This document shows positions 11,149 through 22,439 of a DNA stretch of 64,000 bases, piece after piece; within the stretch, counting starts at the first letter, position 1, and every line of letters starts with the position of its first letter. A program made the translations under genes and the position numbers. The DNA is from Lithodes maja. Taxonomy: Eukaryota; Arthropoda; Malacostraca; Decapoda; Lithodidae. Location of the stretch: contig JBAKBP010003214.1 of NCBI GenBank assembly GCA_037953745.1, forward strand, positions 94,231-158,230. Direction: 5' to 3'. A model generated the notes under the pieces. That model saw only the letters and a program-made list of their open reading frames with translations. It ran no database searches and was not told the origin of the DNA.

Positions 11149-11828
11149 CATGGGGGAGCGTCTGTACTCAGCCGGATACCTTACCCTCTACGCATGCGCG
11201 AAAATGTAAGCGTCCCTTGGCCCCGCCCTCCGTACCCCGCGTTTAAATAAGCCCTTCCAACCGTTCCTGCCAGCTCGTTCTGTAGTACAGTCATAGAGTT
11301 CCCGCCTGGCATTCAGATATTCAGTGTTCGATCCCACTCGAAGTTTAGTATATTTTTATATTTTTATTTTGTTATTTGTGTTATGTTATGTTATGTTATA
11401 TTATATTATATTATATTATATTATATTATATTATATTATATTATATTAGGGTTAGGTTAGGTTCTATCTATCTATTGCCTGACGCCGTGATCCTCGAAGG
11501 GGTGGCCACGAACGAACGAAGGTTAGGTTAAGTTAGGTTAATCTAATGTAATATAATATTTGTACATTTTCGGCTCGAAGTTTAGTAGGCCTATATTTTT
11601 ATATTTTTATTTTGTTATTTGTATTATGTTATAATATTTAATATTATAATATTTAATATTATATTAGGGTTAGGTTAAGTTAAGTTAGGTTAATCTAATC
11701 TAATATAATATAATATAATATAATATAATATTTGTACATTTTCGGCAGTGGGCGGGGCCAAGGGAGGCTTACATTTTCGCGCATGCGTAGAGGGTAAGGT
11801 ATCCGGCTGAGTACAGACCCTCCCCCAA
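11149..11828. mobile_element. Foldback-type element with arms of about 77 bases
   Basis: 11153-11229 (tctgtactcagccggatacc, then taccctctacgcatgcgcg) is repeated in reverse complement at about 11747-11826. The arms are G/C-rich, while the interior is A/T-rich with (TTATA)n repeats and runs resembling TTAGG (11448-11463 and 11520-11540). A second internal segment (tttttatttttgttatttgt-like) is directly repeated at about 11343 and 11580. It has no coding capacity and no target duplication was defined. Confidence 0.65.
11464..11520 (-). mobile_element. Very short LINE 3' stub inside the foldback element
   Basis: ctatctatctattgcctgacgccg through the ggggtggccacgaacgaac segment equals the last roughly 55 bases of the GATA-tailed LINE family. 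It sits between two TTAGG-like runs, so it inserted into the foldback element. It is one of the shortest LINE insertions in the window. Confidence 0.75.
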
Positions 11829-12111
11829 GATGGCGAGGGTTGACCGATCTGTTATTATAGGATCTCTAGTTACTGATACTGTACCTGCTATCATGCTATA
11901 TAGTATCAAACATGTTTGGATCTTGAATGTTTGTCAGTACAGATATTCTCAGATAATATACTTTACACTAATAGGCCTACAGTATAATGTTCTGTGCAAT
12001 TTTTACCCTTTTATAACATTGGAGAAGGTCTAGAATAGTCTAGTATGATTATAAAAAAAAGTGTTATAATATTTAAAATCAAAGAATTGTTAAATCCTGG
12101 AAAGAGGTATG

Positions 12112-12597
12112 TTAACCTAACAAGTGCGCATGGGGGTAATTGAAAACGTCCCCCTGTGCTGACGTATTTGAGGTGTTTCCGTCACTAAAATATTCATTGT
12201 ACCATTAATAGCATTAATAATTATCCATATGCGCCTATTATGGGTTGATTATAAAGGTATTAACCTGAAACAACAATAAAACGAGTGAAAACAGCGTTTG
12301 GATGGTCAAAATCGGAGATATAGCCCGCGAGTTGTATAATGTATGGGTGAGGCAAACTGCTTTCCCGCCAATTTCCCCCAAGGCCACTGAGACACAGTCG
12401 ATCGATACTCTCTCTCTCTCTCTTGCACTCGCTTGCCATCAGTGATGACAACACCCTGCTTGCAACTCGCTAATGTTAGCACAAAAATATACCTCAGAAT
12501 AAGGGAATAATAGGGAAAATAGGTGATAACTGAAGGAGAGGAGGAAAGTGGGGAAGGAGGGGAGGTAGAGGACTGAGATTTTGCATGGCCCAGGGGC

Positions 12598-12642
<45 letters not shown>

Positions 12643-12741
12643 CGATGTCAAAAGTTGATTTTTTATTTTACTTACTCTCAAGAGTCTTCCCGCAGTCCGC
12701 CGGGGAAACTCTTAAGAGTCTCCCCGCAGTTCCCGGGTTAA
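12112..12741. mobile_element. TTAA-flanked non-autonomous element, copy 2
   Basis: Direct-orientation copy of 9976-10609, starting TTAACCTAACAAGTGCGC and ending TCCCGGGTTAA. It differs by point changes and by a T run of about 42 (12601-12642) where copy 1 has A/T-rich sequence. Both keep the CT microsatellite and the duplicated gagtctYcc motif. Confidence 0.7.
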
Positions 12742-13270
12742 GGGCATGACAGATAAAGCTTCTTAGGAAGGCCAACATCACCTGTATCCATAACATTATA
12801 GAAATTGAATAATATCACATCCAATTAATTTATCATAGCTAAGCATCTTTGTCAGATATATGATACTTGAGGATTTTACTATACTGATACTATCCGAGGG
12901 TCATTTGATCAATACAGTAATGTGACAGTACAGTCGGCCTAATAAGTGATGTCTCGGCACCAATTATATTTTGATCAATACAGTAATTGGTAACGGTATC
13001 AGACATATTTACACATGATTTCTTCTTTTTGAGTGGGATATACAACCATGTTCCTACACTTACCCACCCTTTTCAACATCTGACGTACATTAATACAGCA
13101 CACAGCGAGCCAAACGTAATGACAGGTGAGACATGACTTATTAACGCCACTGTACACATTACTGTTTTATTTTTTTACTGAAGATTAACTTAGATGGTGA
13201 GTCTGTGTATTTTATGATGTACAGTATGACAATACCATGAGAGTCCACCCTATCTTCTATAGAGTGGCCA
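12742..13270. other. No recognised feature
   Basis: A/T-rich sequence without a convincing open frame, promoter or repeat family beyond scattered CAGTA-type motifs. Probably old repeat-derived DNA. Confidence 0.5.
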
Positions 13271-13482
13271 TTAACCCCTTCAGCACCATGACGTCCTTTA
13301 CCCTTCTATGCTGGTTATAATAAGACTATTTCATGCAGTTTAAGAAGGACCTTTATTATTCAGAGGGTGTATTGAGATCGTATTTACCCATTTGAGTCCT
13401 AGGGGTAGATTATAAGCACAAAAAATTGACTAATGGTAACCAGAATAAGATGAAATTTACGTCATCGTGTTGAAGGGGTTAA
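13271..13482 (+). mobile_element. TTAA MITE, copy 1
   Basis: Begins TTAACCCCTTCAGCACCATG and ends TGTTGAAGGGGTTAA, with imperfect terminal inverted repeats of roughly 20 bases and TTAA at each end. A related copy in the opposite orientation is at 20093-20311, sharing internal blocks such as gcagtttaagaaggacct and attgagatcgtatttaccc. Non-coding. Confidence 0.75.
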
Positions 13483-13637
13483 GCTGTTTAAAGTATTCGG
13501 TGAAAAATTACTGTCCTTGAATTTTTTTAAATGACAAAAAAGTGTGTTTGAATCATTTAGACAGTTAACTCACCTAAGGGTTGCATATGAGACACAGTAC
13601 ATGGGTGAAAAGGTGGAAATCAGGACTATCTATCTAT

Positions 13638-14827
13638 CTATTGCCTGACGCCGTGATCCCCGAAGGGGTGGCCACGAACGAACCGCCCCCATGCACCTCT
13701 GTCCCCAGTCAGTCGACGCCCCTCCCCCCAACCAGCACCGCCTTCGTTCATGTAGTTCCTCACTCCATCCTTCCACCTCATATTCGGTCTACCTCTCCCC
13801 CTCTGTCCCTCCACCTCGCTCTCGTACACCCTCTTAGTCATTCTCTCGCTTTCCATACGTTCCATATGGCCGAACCATCTCAAGTTGTTCCTTTTCACAC
13901 TTTCCAGCACATCTACCTCCACACCACACCTCCTTCTTACTTCCTCATTAGTCTGTCTATCCCTCCATGTAACTCCGCACGCACTCCTTAAGTAATTCAT
14001 TTCCACTGCTCTCACTCTTGGTCCGAGTCTCTCAACCAACGTCCATGCTTCGCTTCCGTAAGTCAGTGTCGGGATTACCACACTGTCATGCAAGGACTTC
14101 TTCACTTTCATACTGACCACCCTATTTCTTGTTACTGCTTTTAGCGTTCCTACAACCCTCTTCCCCTGTTGTACCCTCTCCCGCACCTCTTCATCCATAG
14201 TCCCATCTTTACTCAACACACTGCCCAGATACTTAAAAGAGTTGACGATCTCCATAGCCTGACCGTTCAGCTTCACCTCACACTCTGTGACTTCACCCCT
14301 TTCGAAGACCATAACCTTGCTCTTCCCCGTATTTACCTTCAAATTCCGTTTTTCGCACACTGTTCCAAACTCATTTACCAGACCCTGCAACTCCCATTCA
14401 TTATCACTCATCAGAACTGTATCATCCGCAAACAGCAGTATAGGTAGCTTCCACTCAATTCCCTCCCTTTTCAGCGATACACCAACATCCACTGCTCTTG
14501 ATAGTATTTCTTTCATAACTCCATCCATATATACAGTAAACAACCACGGGGACATCACACACCCCTGTTTCAAACCAACATTCAGGTCAAAGAACTCGCT
14601 CTGCTCACTCTCCACACGTACTGCCGCCTTTGCACCCTCATACATGCTCTTCACTGCTTTCAGCAACTTGCCCTCTACTCCGTATATTCTAAGTACTTTC
14701 CACAAACCTTCTCTATCCACTCTGTCATAGGCCTTCTCCAAGTCCATAAAGGCAACATACACCTTTTGTTTCTTCTCCAGATACTTCTCCACAACACAAT
14801 TCAGGGTAAAAATCTGATCTACACAAT
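13638..14827 (-). pseudogene. LINE reverse transcriptase palm, thumb and C-terminus
   Basis: Continues the RT after the frameshift near 14828. Motifs: VAFMDLEKAYDRVDREGLW (first catalytic Asp), GLKQGCVMSPWLFTVYMDG, and FADDTVLMSD with the catalytic Asp pair. Downstream are KFKYLGSVLS-type and SEAWTL blocks, then a conserved Arg-rich C-terminal region with RWFGHMERM. The C-terminus ends inside the GATA-proximal 3' region, so the untranslated tail is extremely short. The copy at 61475-62921 keeps this region in one frame. Confidence 0.9.
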
Positions 14828-16620
14828 CCTCTTCCCTTCCTAAAACCTCCCTGCTCGTCGCCTATCCATTTCTCCGTTCTCACTCTCACTCTCTCAATCA
14901 CTACCCTACTGTATACCTTCCCTACTACGCTTAGAAGACATATTCCTCGGTGGTTACCACACACTCCTCTTTCCCCTTTGCCCTTATATAGGGGGACTAT
15001 TATGCCAGTCTTCCAGTCATCGGGTGCACTCCCCTTCTCCCATGCTAGTTTGCACATTTTCCATACCCATTCTATCACTATCTCACCACCATACCTCAAC
15101 ATTTCCCCACACACTCCATCTGTTCCTGGTGCTTTCCCCAACTTCACTCTTTTCATGGCTTCCCACACTTCTGACCTCCTGATCCCCACCTCCTCCTCCA
15201 CTACTTCTCTTCTTCTCCCTCCCATACCATATCCAGCTATGTTTGCTGGCTCTTCATTCCTTTCATTTAGCAACTCACTAAAGTACTCCCTCCATCTTTC
15301 GACTCTCTCTTGCTTCTCGGCTAGCATTCTCCCATTCTTATCTTTCACACCCTTACTGTTTCCCTTGCTACCTTCCCTAACTTTCTTGACTTCTTTCCAG
15401 AACAGTTTCTTACTCTCCCTCCATTTTACACTCAGATTCCTTCCAAATTCCTCATCTACTCTTCTCTTACTTTCCTTCACTACTCTCTTCACCACCCTCT
15501 TACTCTCCACGTACCTCGCTCGTTTCTGTCTCTCGGAATCTTCATTCCCTCTACTACCCAACCACTCTCTATATGCTTTCTTCTTTTCTTCCACAGCTAT
15601 TCTTACCTCTTCTGTCCACCATGCTGTACCTTTCACTCCCCTCCCTCTTCTCCTCACTCCACACACCTCCTCACATGCTGCAGAGATCTCATCCTTAAAC
15701 ACCTTGCTCATCTCCTCCACTTCCTCCATAACTTCCAGGTCGAACCCACCTAGTCGTCTTTCCACTGCTCTCCTGTACTCCTCCCTGACTTCCTCCTCCT
15801 GCAACCTCTCCACCCTCCTCACCATTCCACCCTCCTCTCGCCTCCCTCCCGCTCTCCTCACCCACTTCTTTTGTATCCTAACCTTAGCTACCACTACATA
15901 ATGATCAGACAGACCCCCTCCAATACCCCTATACACCCTAGCATCCATCACAGATTTCTTCATTCGTTCATCCACACATACATAATCAATCAATGACTTT
16001 CGTTCCACCACTGTCTTATCCTTCATCGTCAACATCCGTTTCCACGTGTACCTGTGGATCATTCTGTGTCGGAAGAAGGTGTTGGCTATCCACAGCCTCC
16101 TCCCCACACATACGTCCACAAGTGCACTACCATTCCCATTCACCTCTGATGGTACCCCCCACCCTCCCACCACTCCCTCAACTTTCCTATCACCCACCTT
16201 ACCATTCATATCCCCAATCAGAAATATTCTTTCGTTCTTGTCAAACTTCTCCAGGCACGCCTCCACATTCATCCAGAACTCCTCTTTCTTTCTTTCAAGT
16301 ATATCCTCTGTCGGGGCATACACGCATACAATCACCCACGTTTGTATTCCTACTTTCATTCTCACCCACACAATCCTTGAACCCACAGACCCATACTCTC
16401 TTACACATTCCTTCCATTTGCTACTTACAAACAAACATGCACCTTCTCTCGCTGTTCCTTCACTCACTCCAGCACACACACCCATTCTCTCACATCTGAA
16501 CCTTTCCATTTGGTCTCTGTCATTCCACATACAGCCAGCCTGGCATTCACTAACACTTCCAGAACCTCTCTCTCTTTTGTGCCATCATTCATGCCACTAA
16601 CATTCCACGTAGCCATTCTC
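14725..16620 (-). pseudogene. LINE endonuclease and N-terminal RT region
   Basis: The apurinic-type endonuclease nicks target DNA to prime reverse transcription. Visible motifs are ATWNVSG near the start, TETKWKG, VYAPTED, IGDMNGKVGD and LSDHYVV with the catalytic His. The linker is very rich in Arg, Lys and Glu, then RT begins with GKAPGTDGVCGEMLRYGG and IIVPLYKGKGERG. Relative to the copy at 52-54 kb, 13 bases are missing near 16492 (after cccattct), so the first roughly 35 residues are in another frame. One extra A near 14828 breaks the frame before the RT palm. Confidence 0.85.
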
Positions 16621-16832
16621 AGAATGTCCGAAGGCATGTCCTTAGTCGGTCGTGGTTCGTCAACGTTGGTTCCGTCCGCATCCGAGGCTGTTCGTTCGTT
16701 TTTCTTTGCTTAGATATTTTTTTCCGGGTGGGGGTCGCAAGCCCACCGACCCAACCTCTTTAGTCGCCTCTTACGACACGCAGAAGGCACGTGGGGCATA
16801 TTCTATTCCCTAACCCCCAGGGGGCAGGACTA

Positions 16833-17233
16833 CAGATGGTCTTTCTTATTGAGGGTCTTCAAAGTTGATTACTAAACATTTGGATTTCATCAATAGGTGC
16901 ACTCACAGAAGTCACATTTTCAACTTATTTTTCCAATTTGTTTGATTGATGGCTAGTTATTGGCCATAGTGACCATCTAAAATCTTGTCAGGGTCCATCA
17001 ATGTCGTTTAACAGCCTTACTGTTTCTATTTGTGGATCTTGGATGGCATCATTGAGTAAACACAGTACGGTATATGCTTTTCCATATGATTGATAAGCAT
17101 CTGTGGCTCATTTAGACCATCACATGATACAAATTCACTGCCTACATCTTCGAGTGCACTTATTGTCCTGTCCCAACTTAACCAGTACCTTATTTGTGCA
17201 GCAAACTAATAAAATTTGTTTGTTGTTGTTCAG
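16833..17233. other. Upstream of the host exon; no recognised feature
   Basis: A/T-rich sequence ending in a T-rich tract and ttgttgttgttcag, a good splice acceptor. Any 5'-untranslated exon or promoter of the gene at 17234 would lie here or beyond the LINE, but none could be assigned. Confidence 0.4.
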
Positions 17234-17333
17234 ATGAAGTGGTGGGCGTTACTGGTGGTGGCGGTGGCATCATCAGTGGCTCAAGCGAGGCTCGTCTTTC
17301 CCCAGGGCTCAGACATCGGCTACATTGTCCCAG
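17234..17333 (+). CDS. Exon 1 (coding) of a predicted secreted protein
   Basis: After the acceptor gttgttgttcag, ATG at 17234 opens a 33-codon frame beginning MKWWALLVVAVASSVAQA, a textbook signal peptide (Lys-Trp-Trp, hydrophobic core, Ala-x-Ala-type cleavage near residue 18). The mature part begins RLVFPQGSDIGYIVPG. The exon ends CCAG with donor gttagtg, phase 1. The ATG directly follows an acceptor, so a 5'-untranslated exon probably lies upstream. The phase joins exactly to the exon at 18567. The protein family is not recognised; residues after the signal peptide are acidic and polar, suggesting an extracellular protein. Confidence 0.65.
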
Positions 17334-17816
17334 GTTAGTGGGCATTGCTGCAGTTGATGATGCAGTTTTTAATGCTGTGTATATATTTTTTGGTTAAACA
17401 GTGATACTGCCATTAACGTACCTAGAGGTGGCAATGTGATGCTGTAGCCTGATATTCCCATATAACTGCAGTGTTTGCAATTGGGGATTCTCCTCCCTGA
17501 TTCTGCCACTTAATTATGAGTCTCACTCTGCCTGCCAGACACATACTGACGACTCGCTCTCTCTCTATCGATCGGGAGGGTGGAGGTTGAAAGAACAGTG
17601 TTGCCAAGGGTTTCATTCAGCGTATCACTACCAAAACTTATTGTAGTCCAATTTATATGCAAATTGAGTATTCAGTTTTCATTCAATTGATTTCTAAAGT
17701 ATCCAATACGCTCATCGCTTATCCATGGATTTAGGGACACCCTTCCTGAATACGCAAGTTGAGTATCCAAGTGTGAGAGGGTTAATAGGGCATTGCAGTT
17801 GGCGAGTTTCTAAGAT

Positions 17817-18243
17817 TTAACCCTTGTCTAGCGGGGTGTTTTGGGCTCATTTGGGCATATTCAGGCCCTCCTGCATGATAAATCAAGTATCTGCTTGAAA
17901 AAAAAAATATTTAGCAAAAAACTAGGCACTAAAAGCTTCAAGATGAGACCAGAACGAGCTACGTAGCACTTGTGGTTCTCTTGCAGTGATGCCACGAACA
18001 TGGGAGTTTAGCATATTTCGGTATATTTTCCCCAGCTATGCTCACTACTGGCTACACTGCCGGCCTCTCGAGAACACAGGGAACATGAGTTAATGGGCGG
18101 CGGTAAGCCCTGGGAGTCGGCTGTCTGGCCCGCTGAGCTCCCGGCCATTTGCACTCTATTTTAACCCTTTAAAAGCCTTAATGCTCCTAACTTGCTGCAA
18201 ATTGGTGCAGGACTTAAGTCGAGCGCCGCCAATAAGGGGTTAA
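17817..18243. mobile_element. Possible TTAA MITE in intron 1
   Basis: TTAACCCTTGTCTAGCGGGG at the left and aataaggggTTAA at the right resemble the other TTAA elements. The inverted repeat is imperfect beyond the first 7-8 bases. The G/C-rich interior (17990-18130) contrasts with the intron around it. Confidence 0.4.
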
Positions 18244-18416
18244 TACATGCATATATCTATGCCTTTCGAAATATATTCATAACATTCCATACCTATTTTA
18301 AGCAGATAATATGCTAGTAAGTGTTCCTCACATGGTTAATTTTGGAGGTAATCTACCTTGGAAGTTGACAATGCGAGGAGTACGTTTATGGTTATGATTG
18401 ACATTGAGTTAATGAA

Positions 18417-18462
18417 CTTCGGGGATCACGGCGTCAGGCAATAGATAGATAGATAGATAGAA
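18417..18462 (+). mobile_element. 46-base LINE 3' stub in intron 1
   Basis: cttcggggatcacggcgtca followed by ggcaatagatagatagatag is the extreme 3' end of the GATA-tailed LINE family, here in plus orientation. GAAC occurs on both sides and could be a short target duplication. It shows how short successful insertions of this family can be. Confidence 0.75.
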
Positions 18463-18566
18463 CAATGAGAGAATGAGATTGTGATCGTAATAAATCACTT
18501 ACCACAGATATTTTTTTTTTTTTTTTTTAGTACAATAGCTACTTAAATTTTACTATAAATTTTCAG

Positions 18567-18778
18567 ATGATTCTGAGTCAGAGAAGTATGATGAGGACAC
18601 CCAATGGCTGAAAGCCTTAGAGGCCGAAGCGGACAAGGATGGGCTGCTGGAGAGAGGCGCCCGTGAGGTTCTGACGCAGCAAGTGAACGAGGCTGTGAGG
18701 CAGATGTTGCAGGCCTCATCAACGGTCCCGAAGTTGGATGAAGTGCATTCCCTGGAGAGGCGAGAGGGTTCAGTACAG
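18567..18778 (+). CDS. Exon 2 of the predicted secreted protein
   Basis: The acceptor is a T tract ending ttttcag, the donor is cag|gtgagaac. The 212-base exon continues the phase-1 frame from 17333 and encodes a very acidic, helical stretch: DDSESEKYDEDTQWLKALEA, then about 50 residues rich in Glu, Gln, Ala and Leu, ending EGSVQ at a codon boundary. The heptad-like spacing of Leu, Val and Ala suggests an amphipathic helix or coiled coil. The ordinary codon use and consistent phase support a real exon. No known domain was recognised. Confidence 0.65.
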
Positions 18779-20092
18779 GTGAGAACTGAGCGGACAAGTA
18801 AAGGCAAAATCTTGAGTAATATTCAAATACCAAAATTTTGGATATACTGTATGTTGCATTGTTATTGGCAACTAGGGATTGGAGGAAAATTTAAATAGCT
18901 TACTTCTTGTAAGGCTCTAATTGAGAACTTTCAGACCTGAATTGATGACAAATACAATCCTGAAAATGCTTGTCCGAGGGTGGGGGGGGGTCTTTATATT
19001 CAGGAAAATTTGAAGAAACTTTGAGCAAAATATACAAAACAAATGGAATAGGTTATAATATACCGATATGTTGATTATAAATCAAATTGATTGATAGAAT
19101 GCATTGAATGTACGAAATACAGTATGTTCCAATATATTACATTCTGTATTTTGCATAGTGTATCTGTTTGTGGCTTTGATTGCTAACATAGAAGTAATAT
19201 GGGGGTATTTATAGAGAAATATATAACTGTGTATGGACACTGTTCAGGGTTCTTTTATGCTCTTTTATGGAGCTCAGTGGTCTGGTTAAACTAATATTAA
19301 AAAAAAACAAAAAAACAACGGTATACTGTATTACCAAATTTGTGTGTGGACACACACTGTCACCTTTATGATATGACCTTCATGGCCTCCCACACACTCT
19401 TCTACCTACAGTTTACCTGGCAGACATCTTTTTAACTTGTATTATATACCGTTATATATATATATTTTTTTTTATTATTATTATTTTTTATTTTTGGATC
19501 ATACCGCCAAAACCATCCATACTCGATAAACAGTATACAGGTACTGTATAGTATTTTTTATGTCACAGTTTTACATTCTGTTATCTCAACACGACATGTG
19601 TTTCCCACCAAATCTAGTTTCCACTGTTCTCACGCTTGACTTTCTATAGCCTTTGTTTCAAATCTATTCATTAATGTTAGCATAACTCTATTCTACTGTC
19701 AGCAACACTAAAGTGATGATGACCTTTCCAAACTGATAGCTGTGGAGATGATCTATTTCAGAATGCCATCTGGTGTGAGCAGGCTAGATGGACTAAATAA
19801 TAGGGAAGTGTATGAGACTTTTGGATTGGAAAAGCAAGCTCTGGAGTGGTTATGGTGGTACGGCTATGTGTAAAGAATTTATGTGGACAGAATGCCAAAA
19901 AAGATACATGAAAGTAAATTGAGAGGGATAGCTGAGAGTGGAAGGCATCAATAGTTTGGGAGAAAAAAGTAGAACATGTAGATTAAAGAAAATTCCATGT
20001 AATGAAAGAAGCATTGTGGCACAGGCAAAAGGAGCATACCTGGACAATGTAGCCTGAAGGTAATTCTGCCATGGCCTTCCTCTTAACCCCTT
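18779..20092. other. Intron 2, 5' part
   Basis: A/T-rich intronic sequence with a G run near 18980 and short TA and T tracts (19450-19490). No gene or well-defined repeat boundary was recognised. The open frame on the minus strand at 19850-20119 overlaps the MITE and is not supported. Confidence 0.5.
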
Positions 20093-20311
20093 CACTACCA
20101 TGAGCGTAATTTTCATCATACTGTATTCTGGTTACCATTAGATAATTTTCTATAGGCCTAGTTTATAATCTACCTCTACGACTCAAGACTCAAAGGGGTA
20201 AATACGATCTCAATAAACCTTAGTAACATAGGTCCTTCTTAAACTGCATAGAATTGTCTAATTTTAGCCAGAATCAAAGGTAAAAAGGTGTCATGGTGCT
20301 GAAGGGGTTAA
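20093..20311 (-). mobile_element. TTAA MITE, copy 2 (inverted relative to 13271)
   Basis: Bounded by TTAACCCCTTCACTACCATG and TGCTGAAGGGGTTAA. Its reverse complement aligns to the element at 13271-13482 along its whole length, with small indels. It lies in intron 2 of the secreted-protein gene. Confidence 0.75.
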
Positions 20312-20579
20312 CTAGGGTTTCCCAGGAGAAAGGAAGGTTTTGAAGATGAGAATGATAATGGTATTTGCCACTTCAAACAGTTTACATTATCTAAATATCA
20401 CCATATAATTCTCATAGGGTCCTAATAAAACAACTTGAGAGAAAACATAATGGTAAGCACCTGAGTACTGTAGTGCAGTTTGAGGTTACACTGGTGAAGC
20501 AAGTGTATGCAGTAAGTACTTAAATGTAGAAAACCAGTTCTAATTATATTTTTGTTGGTTGTTTATTTCATATTTTCAT

Positions 20580-20960
20580 TAAGCTAATAGTAATTTAAAA
20601 CAAAGTGTACACCCTATGTGGTGGATTGTGTTCTTTTATTTCATAGATTTCATTTTAGTAAGCGTTGTTTCCACATAGCGATTTTGATAATTTAATTTGA
20701 CTTTATATTGTCCTTGTCCCAATTTTGGTTTGTTTAGTTTGCAAGTTTTACATTTTAATTTAGTTACACCCTGTAGTGTTGACCATTTACCTCAATGAGA
20801 ATTCATCCATTTTCTAATACTGTACTACCATTTCTTATCATTATTCACAAACAAATTCACACACATCTAGGGCCACCTAGATGTGTGTTATTTTTTTTTA
20901 TTTTTTCCCTGTTTGAGTCGGCCACCCCCAGCTATGGGGCATGTGCCTGAGTATATACAT
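20580..20960 (-). repeat. Old dispersed repeat fragment
   Basis: tatgtggtggattgtgttct and tgtttccacatagcgatttt occur here and, reverse-complemented, at about 55490-56300 and 59340-59480. This copy lacks the TTAA element that interrupts the family at 55606, so it serves as an empty-site comparison. It also shares the acacatctagg block with 56420 and 60705. Family unknown. Confidence 0.6.
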
Positions 20961-21176
20961 ACTGTACAAATATACACCACCATCTCTGTGTTTTTTTTAC
21001 TTATTTCTGCTTTGTAAAATATAGAGCAGTTTTCCAGATGATAATTCACAGTCATGCACTATCCTATCCAAATACCGGTAGTGCATGTATTAACATAGAG
21101 TGAAAATAAAACAAAGTCATCCGCAAACAACAGACTTCATGGCTATTATTATTAAACAAGTCATTCATTCATTGTA

Positions 21177-21709
21177 CAGTTGGTGAAAGTTCCAGCTGAC
21201 CCACCCTCGCTCTGGGGCTCGCAGAATTATCTGGCAATACTGGTGTAGGAAGGAGGTGTCTTACAAAGATTGAGATTGGTAGATCTGATTTTGGCTATAG
21301 CATTGTTAGAACATATATTAAACAAGGGAAAGTAAGCCTATCTCAAATAAAAATGCATACATCGCTATGTATGATCCCGAACATTCACCCAAAGTTCGTA
21401 AATTTGATTAAATTTTCAAGTTAGTATATCCACTGATTGGCAACGCATATTAAAACCTGCTGGCTGCCACAACATACTTTACTCGATTTTATAAGAATAC
21501 ATATTTCTTTTTTATTGGTGTCTGCTTAATGAAGGAGCATTTAGTCTTCACAACGTGAACATTACATAGTCTAATTTGCAGTAATATACAGGACAGACAC
21601 AGGTAACACATTAATGGCAAGTGTTATCCCTGCACCACTACACAAGTATTGCCAGCTAATTCTACGAGCCCCAGAGCGAGGGTGGGTCAGCTGGAACTTT
21701 GACTAACTG
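21177..21709. mobile_element. Tc1/mariner-type MITE with TA duplication
   Basis: Terminal inverted repeats of roughly 65 bases begin CAGTTGGTGAAAGTTCCAGC (left) and, reverse-complemented, CAGTTAGTCAAAGTTCCAGC (right). Both continue through the G/C-rich tgacccaccctcgctctggg. TA lies on each side (21175-21176 and 21710-21711). The interior is A/T-rich and non-coding. CAGT termini on TA fit pogo/Tigger-like or other Tc1/mariner families. It lies in intron 2. Confidence 0.85.
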
Positions 21710-21789
21710 TACATTGCTCAATCTACAGTATATAGTAAATATCCTTTTTATCACTGTTACTGAATCTATATTTATCGAGAGGACTTCCC

Positions 21790-22075
21790 TAAGTGGTTAA
21801 GGCCCCATTAATTGCTCTTTCCATTCACATATGCATAGCCTACGTGAGTTGCAGTTGGGATGTGTGTACATGCTTAGATTGATATGCAGGATTCGAAGTT
21901 GCATAATAAATCGTAGGCAGTGTCCACCAACATTTAACTGTCTTCGTGGTGCGATGTATAAGGTGTTGATTTTCGGTGTGAGCATCCTGGGTTCGAATCC
22001 ACGGACTGCCACATGTGTTTGTAAATTTCATTAATCGATTTTAGGAGTATGGTTGGTTGTTGGAAGGAACATAAT
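21790..22075 (+). mobile_element. tRNA-derived SINE
   Basis: Same family as 8027-8590: a leader with gcagttggg and tttaactgtcttcgtggtg, then a tRNA-like section with B box GGTTCGAATCC at 21990-22000, then the tail tttcattaatcgattttagg and ggttggttgttggaaggaac. It lies just upstream of exon 3 at 22204. Confidence 0.7.
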
Positions 22076-22203
22076 AATATGTATAAGTGTAATTCACAAA
22101 ATTTGAATAATTTTGTGTTATAATATGACATACAAAATATGACATTTATGCTATTGATATGTTGAAGGATAAGCTAAATACTGTATATTTCTTCACTGAA
22201 CAG

Positions 22204-22380
22204 GATGACCCCGTGGAGAACTGGAAAGGAACTTGGTTCCCTCATGCTCCCCAATTGCCAACCTATCAGGAGCCCTCACAGCCGGAGACACGGAAGGAGG
22301 ATAAGGTGCCGGACAACCTCAAGGATGATAAACATGGAGTGGTGATGGGCGTACCTCACAAGACCTGTGATAATGGCAAG
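22204..22380 (+). CDS. Exon 3 of the predicted secreted protein
   Basis: The acceptor ttcttcactgaacag precedes GAT at 22204. The 177-base exon is phase 0 at both ends and joins the codon-boundary end of exon 2. It encodes DDPVENWKGTWFPHAPQLP, then a Pro/Glu/Lys-rich segment and VPHKTCDNGK, followed by donor gtacagtc. The single Cys near the end suggests that a Cys-containing domain follows in later exons. These were not found downstream, where LINE and SINE debris fills the next intron. Product unknown. Confidence 0.6.
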
Positions 22381-22439
22381 GTACAGTCTATCTATATTCA
22401 TATTTTTTCACCAAGCAACTTTACTTTTAAACTCGATTA

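Larger units (their letters stand above)
13629..16824 (-). mobile_element. Full-length GATA-tailed LINE with 8-base target-site duplication
   Basis: The element is 3196 bases and flanked by CAGGACTA at 13621-13628 and 16825-16832, which defines both ends. Its 3' end is a (GATA)n run preceded by the palindromic ggccaccccttcggggatc. The single ORF encodes an endonuclease followed by RT; microsatellite 3' tails without poly(A) are usual for RTE-like and CR1-like LINEs. Other copies or fragments lie at 8667-8940, 11464-11520, 18417-18462, 52378-54250 and 61475-62921. Two frameshifts make this copy inactive. Confidence 0.9.

Noticed and set aside
14978..16600. Plus-strand open frames over the LINE at 13.6-16.8 kb and its copies
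   Set aside because: They are Ser/Thr/Leu/Pro-rich shadows of the Arg/Lys/Glu-rich minus-strand LINE frame.
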